Positions 60,268-64,000 of a stretch of 64,000 bases of DNA are shown here, piece after piece; within the stretch, counting starts at the first letter, position 1, and each line of letters begins with the position of its first letter. The translations under genes and the position numbers were made by a program. Source of the DNA: CALHVX01 sp964640725 (GTDB taxonomy: Bacteria > Pseudomonadota > Gammaproteobacteria > Pseudomonadales > Azotimanducaceae); NCBI GenBank assembly GCA_964640725.1, contig CAZXIJ010000010.1, positions 1 to 64,000 of the forward strand, in the 5' to 3' direction. The notes beneath the pieces are model-generated. The model had not been told where the DNA came from and did not search any database. It was given only the letters and a program-made list of their open reading frames with translations.

Positions 60268-62367
60268 CTATTTCTTGGTCACAGTTTCGGCGATGTTATT
60301 CGGCACTTCAGCGTACTTGCCAAACTCCATCGTGTAAGTCGCGCGTCCTTGAGTCGCGCTGCGCAGATCGGTTGAGTAACCGAACATCTCTGACAGGGGC
60401 ACGTCGGCACGCACAATCTTGCCGGCAGGATTCTCGTCCATACCTTCGATCATGCCGCGGCGGCGGTTCAGGTCGCCAACGACGTCGCCCATATAGTCTT
60501 CCGGGGTCACGACTTCGACCTTCATGATCGGCTCGAGAAGTACCGGGCTCGCATTCATGGCCCCTTCTTTCATCGCCATGGAGCCGGCGATCTTGAACGC
60601 CATTTCCGAAGAGTCGACTTCGTGGAAGGAACCATCGTACAGCGTCGCCTTGACGCCAATCAGCGGGTACCCCGCGATGACGCCGTTGCCCATCTGCTCC
60701 TGCAGGCCCTTGTTGACCGCCGGGATGTATTCACGGGGCACAACGCCGCCCACAATCTCGTCCACAAACTCGTAGGTCGCATCGCCCTCTTCATCCGTGT
60801 AGGGCTCGAGTTTGACCCAGACGTGACCGTACTGGCCGCGACCACCGGACTGGCGAACGAACTTGCCTTCCTGCTCGACGGACGCGCGAATGGTTTCGCG
60901 GTAGGCCACCTGCGGCTTGCCGATGTTGGCCTCGACGCCGAACTCGCGCTTCATGCGATCGACGATGATGTCCAGGTGCAGCTCGCCCATACCGGAGATG
61001 ATCGTCTGTCCGGACTCTTCGTCGGTCTCGACGCGGAACGAGGGGTCTTCCTGAGCCAGCTTGCCCAGGGCAACGCCCATCTTCTCCTGGTCGGGCACGG
61101 ACTTCGGCTCTACAGCAACCGAGATCACCGGATCCGGGAACTCCATGCGCTCGAGCGTGATGATGTCGCTCTGGGCACACAGCGTGTCGCCGGTGGTGAC
61201 GTCCTTCAGGCCAATAGCAGCGGCGATGTCGCCGGCGCGCACTTCCTTGATCTCTTCCCGGTTGTTCGAGTGCATCTGCACCATCCGGCCAACCCGTTCG
61301 CGCTTGCTCTTGACCGGGTTGTAGACCTGGTCACCGGAGCTGAGCACGCCCGAGTAGACCCGGAAGAAGGTCAAGGTGCCCACGAAGGGGTCCGTCGCAA
61401 TCTTGAAGGCGAGCGCAGCGAAGGGTGCATCGTCGTCAGCACCGCGAGTATCGGTCGTTTCTTCGTCGTCCAGAATACCTTCGATCGCCTTCACTTCCGT
61501 TGGCGCCGGCAGGTACTCGATCACAGCGTCCAGCATCGCCTGCACGCCCTTGTTCTTGAAAGCGCTGCCGCAGAGCGCAGGCACGATCTCGTTCGCCAGG
61601 GTGCGAATACGAATGCCTTTCTTGATGTCGTCTTCTGAGAGGTCGCCCTCTTCGAGGTACTTTTCCATCAACTCTTCGTTGGCTTCCGCAGCGGACTCGA
61701 CCATCTGCTCGCGCCAGTGCGCGGCATCTTCGGCCATGTCTTCGGGGATGTCCGCCAGGTCGTAGGTCAGGCCCTGATCTTCTTCGTTCCACAGAATCGA
61801 CTTCATGCGGATCAGGTCGACCACGCCCTTGAAGTTTTCTTCGGCGCCGATGCTCAGCTGCACGGGCACAGGATTGCCGCCCAGGCGAGTCTTGATCTGG
61901 TCGACCACGCGCAGGAAATCCGCACCGCTGCGATCCATCTTGTTCACGAACACCATGCGCGGCACTTCGTAGCGATTGGCCTGACGCCAAACCGTTTCCG
62001 ACTGCGGCTCAACACCGGAGGTCCCGCAGAACACCACGACGGCGCCGTCGAGCACGCGCAGGCTGCGCTCTACTTCGATGGTGAAGTCAACGTGTCCGGG
62101 GGTGTCGATGATGTTGACCCGGTGCTCGTCGAACTGCTGGTTCATGCCTTTCCAGAAGCAGGTCGTGGCGGCGGAGGTAATGGTGATGCCCCGCTCCTGC
62201 TCCTGCTCCATCCAGTCCATGGTGGCGGCGCCGTCATGAACCTCGCCGATTTTGTGCGACAGGCCCGTGTAGAACAGCACACGCTCCGTGGTGGTGGTTT
62301 TGCCTGCGTCCACGTGCGCGACGATGCCGATGTTGCGGTACCGGGCGAGAGGCGTTTTACGAGCCAT
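60268..62367 (-). CDS. fusA: Elongation factor G
   Basis: EF-G drives translocation and, with RRF, recycling. The 699-residue protein has AHVDAGKTTTTERVL, DTPGHVDFTIEVERSLRVLDGAVVV, NKMDRSGADF and domain IV with GRGQYGHV and GGVVPREYIPAVNKG, so all five domains are intact. Between rpsG and tuf in the str operon. Confidence 0.98.
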   Translation of the reverse strand: MARKTPLARYRNIGIVAHVDAGKTTTTERVLFYTGLSHKIGEVHDGAATMDWMEQEQERGITITSAATTCFWKGMNQQFDEHRVNIIDTPGHVDFTIEVERSLRVLDGAVVVFCGTSGVEPQSETVWRQANRYEVPRMVFVNKMDRSGADFLRVVDQIKTRLGGNPVPVQLSIGAEENFKGVVDLIRMKSILWNEEDQGLTYDLADIPEDMAEDAAHWREQMVESAAEANEELMEKYLEEGDLSEDDIKKGIRIRTLANEIVPALCGSAFKNKGVQAMLDAVIEYLPAPTEVKAIEGILDDEETTDTRGADDDAPFAALAFKIATDPFVGTLTFFRVYSGVLSSGDQVYNPVKSKRERVGRMVQMHSNNREEIKEVRAGDIAAAIGLKDVTTGDTLCAQSDIITLERMEFPDPVISVAVEPKSVPDQEKMGVALGKLAQEDPSFRVETDEESGQTIISGMGELHLDIIVDRMKREFGVEANIGKPQVAYRETIRASVEQEGKFVRQSGGRGQYGHVWVKLEPYTDEEGDATYEFVDEIVGGVVPREYIPAVNKGLQEQMGNGVIAGYPLIGVKATLYDGSFHEVDSSEMAFKIAGSMAMKEGAMNASPVLLEPIMKVEVVTPEDYMGDVVGDLNRRRGMIEGMDENPAGKIVRADVPLSEMFGYSTDLRSATQGRATYTMEFGKYAEVPNNIAETVTKK

Positions 62368-62397
62368 GTCGTGCTCCAGTCTGACTGAATATGCCGA

Positions 62398-62422
62398 AAC
62401 CCCAGCGGATCGCGCCGGGGCT
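62398..62422 (-). promoter_or_regulatory. Hairpin in the rpsG-fusA spacer
   Basis: AACCCCAGC (62398-62406) pairs with GCCGGGGCT (62414-62422) around a 7-nt loop, with wobble pairs on the minus strand. It lies in the 89-nt gap before fusA. No T run follows, so read-through is expected; it may mark processing or regulation. Confidence 0.35.
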
Positions 62423-62456
62423 CAAGCGGTAAATGATGGGAACCTGTAGCGGAAAC

Positions 62457-62927
62457 CTAGTAGCGGTAGTGTGAGAACGCCCGGTTGGCTTCTGCCATAC
62501 GGTGCGTGTCTTCCCGCTTCTTGACGGCGCTGCCGCGCCCCTCGGCTGCGTCCAGCAGCTCGCCGGCAAGGCGTGCAGCCATGGACTTCTCGCCGCGTTT
62601 GCGCGCGCTGTCGACCAGCCAGCGCATGGCCAGGGCGTTGCGTCGAGACGGACGTACTTCCACAGGGACCTGATAGGTCGCGCCACCGACGCGCCGGGCT
62701 TTCACTTCGACGAAGGGCGCTACGGCTTCAAGGGCTTTCTCGAACACTTCGACGGGGCCATCGTGGTGCTTCGCTTCGATCCGGCCCAGGGCACCGTAAA
62801 CGATACGCTCGGCCACGGCCTTTTTGCCGGATACCATGACGTGGTTAATGAACTTGGCGACGGTCTGGTTACCGTACTTGGGATCGGGAAGGATCTCCCG
62901 CTTCGCTACAACGCGACGTCTTGGCAT
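62457..62927 (-). CDS. rpsG: 30S ribosomal protein S7
   Basis: S7 nucleates the 16S 3' domain and in E. coli represses the str operon. The 156-residue protein starts MPRRRVVAKREILPDPKYGN and has KKAVAERIVYGAL and RRVGGATYQVPVEVRPSRR. Length and location between rpsL and fusA are normal. Confidence 0.98.
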   Translation of the reverse strand: MPRRRVVAKREILPDPKYGNQTVAKFINHVMVSGKKAVAERIVYGALGRIEAKHHDGPVEVFEKALEAVAPFVEVKARRVGGATYQVPVEVRPSRRNALAMRWLVDSARKRGEKSMAARLAGELLDAAEGRGSAVKKREDTHRMAEANRAFSHYRY

Positions 62928-63063
62928 GGTTCTCTCCTTTGCTTCAGGTTTGCCGCAGTGCGGCTACCCCCGAGATCGGTTCCGGGGCCTTACTGAGAGC
63001 GGAATGTATAGGGCTGTCAGTTCAGGATAATGGTTGTTTGACCGTTTGCGGCTGCCTGGCGCC
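62928..63063 (-). promoter_or_regulatory. rpsL-rpsG intercistronic region
   Basis: This 136-nt spacer contains a GCCGC/GCGGC hairpin (62952-62964) and a CCCCG/CGGGG hairpin (62968-62987) upstream of rpsG. In E. coli S7 binds the equivalent intercistronic region. I cannot show that these stems match that site. A TATACA on the minus strand near 63005 resembles a -10 but lacks a -35. Confidence 0.35.
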
Positions 63064-63435
63064 CTACTTGGGACGCTTGGCGCCGTACTTGGAACGGCCC
63101 TGGCGTCGGTCAGACACGCCAGAGGTATCCAGAGTTCCGCGTACAGTGTGGTAGCGCACGCCCGGCAGGTCTTTGACCCGACCACCGCGAATCAGGACCA
63201 CTGAGTGCTCCTGCAGGTTGTGGCCCTCGCCGCCGATGTAGGAGGTCACTTCATAGCCGTTGGTCAGCCGCACACGGCACACCTTGCGCAGTGCAGAGTT
63301 CGGCTTCTTCGGCGTCGTGGTGTACACCCGGGTGCAGACCCCGCGCTTTTGCGGGCAGCCCTGCAGGGCTGGAACGATATTCTTGTCGGCCTTGCGCTTG
63401 CGAGGCTTGCGTACGAGCTGGCTGATGGTCGCCAT
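63064..63435 (-). CDS. rpsL: 30S ribosomal protein S12
   Basis: S12 forms part of the decoding centre. From ATG 63435 the 123-residue product starts MATISQLVRKPRKRKADK and has TTTPKKPNSALRKVCRVRL and RGGRVKDLPGVRYH. The Lys residues whose change gives streptomycin resistance elsewhere are wild type. The 15 codons upstream of the ATG in the same frame have no family similarity. Confidence 0.98.
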   Translation of the reverse strand: MATISQLVRKPRKRKADKNIVPALQGCPQKRGVCTRVYTTTPKKPNSALRKVCRVRLTNGYEVTSYIGGEGHNLQEHSVVLIRGGRVKDLPGVRYHTVRGTLDTSGVSDRRQGRSKYGAKRPK

Positions 63436-63497
63436 CGGGTCTCCGATATAAAACTGCGGAACGGCGGTTCGCCGGCCCACTGGAATTTGGGCCGCGA

Positions 63498-63526
63498 AGT
63501 CTACTGGCAGAGCTGACGGGCTGCAA
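63498..63526 (-). promoter_or_regulatory. Sigma70-type promoter of the str operon
   Basis: On the minus strand, -35 TTGCAG (63526-63521) and -10 TAGACT (63503-63498) are spaced by 17 nt, about 65 nt upstream of rpsL. This is the expected site of the str promoter; no rpoC gene precedes rpsL here, so the operon needs its own promoter. Confidence 0.6.
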
Positions 63527-63604
63527 GCGGCATGGCAAGGACGCCGGCGGATTCGTCAGCCGACGGGTTTCGGAAGACTGCCGGAACGGGCGAGATCAGC
63601 GGAG

Positions 63605-63630
63605 AAAGGCAGGCCCGGTGAGCCCGGGCC
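63605..63630 (-). terminator. Terminator after the PEP-CTERM-like gene
   Basis: On the minus strand GGCCCGG (63630-63624) pairs with CCGGGCC (63618-63612) around GCTCA, followed by TGCCTTTC. It lies 14 nt after the stop of the right-edge gene and before the str promoter. Confidence 0.6.
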
Positions 63631-63643
63631 AGGGTAGCGCAGC

Positions 63644-64000
63644 CTAGCGGCTGCGGCGAGCGACAAGTCCTGCCAGGCCGAGCAGCAGCAGCACGATCGG
63701 AGCCGGGGCCGGCACAGCAGCCAGCATCCCGTCATCGGTCTCTGCGACAGGCGCAGTCACGATCGGAACCGGCGTCACCGGCTGCGGGGCCGCGCCATCC
63801 GTCCCATCGGTCCCATCCGTGCCGTCAGTGCCATCGTCGGTCGCGCTGGCGCTCACGGGGGGCGTCGGCGTTGTCGGGCCCATGAAAACAACCGCCGCCT
63901 TGTTCAGCTGCGGCGCACGCTGCGGGGTAAAGGTCGTTTGTACCGGCGCAGTGAGCTGCACGGAGATCGGCGCCGCGACCGCGCTCGGCGCAATGCGAAT
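63644..64000 (-). CDS. C-terminal part of a PEP-CTERM-like anchored exported protein (cut by window edge)
   Basis: The frame remains open from the stop at 63644 to the window edge with no stop upstream, so the true start is outside; a GTG at 63961 is unlikely to be it. The visible ~118 residues contain a Pro-rich region, a DGT tandem repeat, and a terminal VPAPAP motif, a hydrophobic helix (LLLLGLAGLVA) and RRSR. That tripartite tail is like exosortase-processed PEP-CTERM signals, with PAP in place of PEP. rpsL lies downstream after a terminator. Confidence 0.6.
   Translation of the reverse strand: MRIAPSAVAAPISVQLTAPVQTTFTPQRAPQLNKAAVVFMGPTTPTPPVSASATDDGTDGTDGTDGTDGAAPQPVTPVPIVTAPVAETDDGMLAAVPAPAPIVLLLLGLAGLVARRSR
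63795..63839 (-). repeat. 9-bp coding tandem repeat (Asp-Gly-Thr)
   Basis: Five 9-nt units encode repeated Asp-Gly-Thr triplets within the PEP-CTERM-like protein. The units differ at third positions, so the array is not freshly expanded. Such stretches form flexible, possibly calcium-binding, linkers. Confidence 0.75.

Overview
The window reads as chromosomal DNA of a GC-rich (by eye about 62-65% GC) gammaproteobacterium. The support is gene order. It carries the ychF-pth-rplY-prs / tRNA-Gln / lolB / hemA-prfA-prmC-moeB block, the proA-nadD-rsfS-rlmH-mrdA-rodA-mltB-rlpA-dacA-ybeD-lipB block, and a contiguous str-S10-spc-alpha ribosomal superoperon with uvrA/ssb nearby. I see no rRNA, insertion sequence, phage or CRISPR. 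I cannot name the genus.

Layout. 140-4466 (minus): translation and PRPP genes, a tRNA-Gln(TTG) and lolB; ispE, usually next to lolB, is absent. 4645-8712 (plus): hemA-prfA-prmC-moeB. 8787-13000: an accessory flavin/Rieske redox cluster (nitroreductase, F420-type luciferase-like oxidoreductase, two PPOX-fold proteins, a Rieske oxygenase) preceded by an apparent TauD remnant. 13174-18388 (plus): thioesterase, an RND/MMPL permease fused to a LolA-like periplasmic domain, and an outer-membrane barrel protein. 18845-18972: four tandem 32-bp repeats whose hairpins covary. 18953-29114 (minus): cell-elongation and envelope genes. 29159-34935: Lon-N protein, RNase J-like protein, ssb and uvrA. 34938-37226: small membrane proteins and a tautomerase.

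37385-44030 (plus) is the most interesting region. Nine tightly packed genes all encode exported or membrane proteins: a UmoD-like protein, a helical periplasmic protein, a Cys-rich lipoprotein, a TolQ/ExbB-like channel, a TolR/ExbD-like protein with a TonB-like Pro/Lys region, a large periplasmic protein with CsgG/LpoB-like features, a SPOR-like protein, an IagB/VirB1-type lytic transglycosylase, and a second UmoD-like protein. I infer a proton-driven envelope or peptidoglycan-remodelling machine that I do not recognise as described.

44027-63643 (minus apart from a GNAT gene): rplQ back to rpsL, meaning the whole str, S10, spc and alpha gene set, with good sigma70-type promoters before rpsL and rpsJ, a terminator after tuf, and an unusual 214-nt hairpin-rich spacer between rpsJ and rplC. 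The right edge cuts a gene whose product ends in a PEP-CTERM-like anchor.

The genes serve translation (ribosome, EF-G, EF-Tu, RF1 and its methylase, RsfS, RlmH, Pth), cell-wall elongation (PBP2, RodA, MltB, RlpA, PBP5), lipoate, NAD, proline and haem synthesis, and DNA repair (UvrA, SSB). Start codons are often not ATG (GTG, TTG and probably CTG), so several starts here were chosen by family alignment from memory and Shine-Dalgarno spacing.
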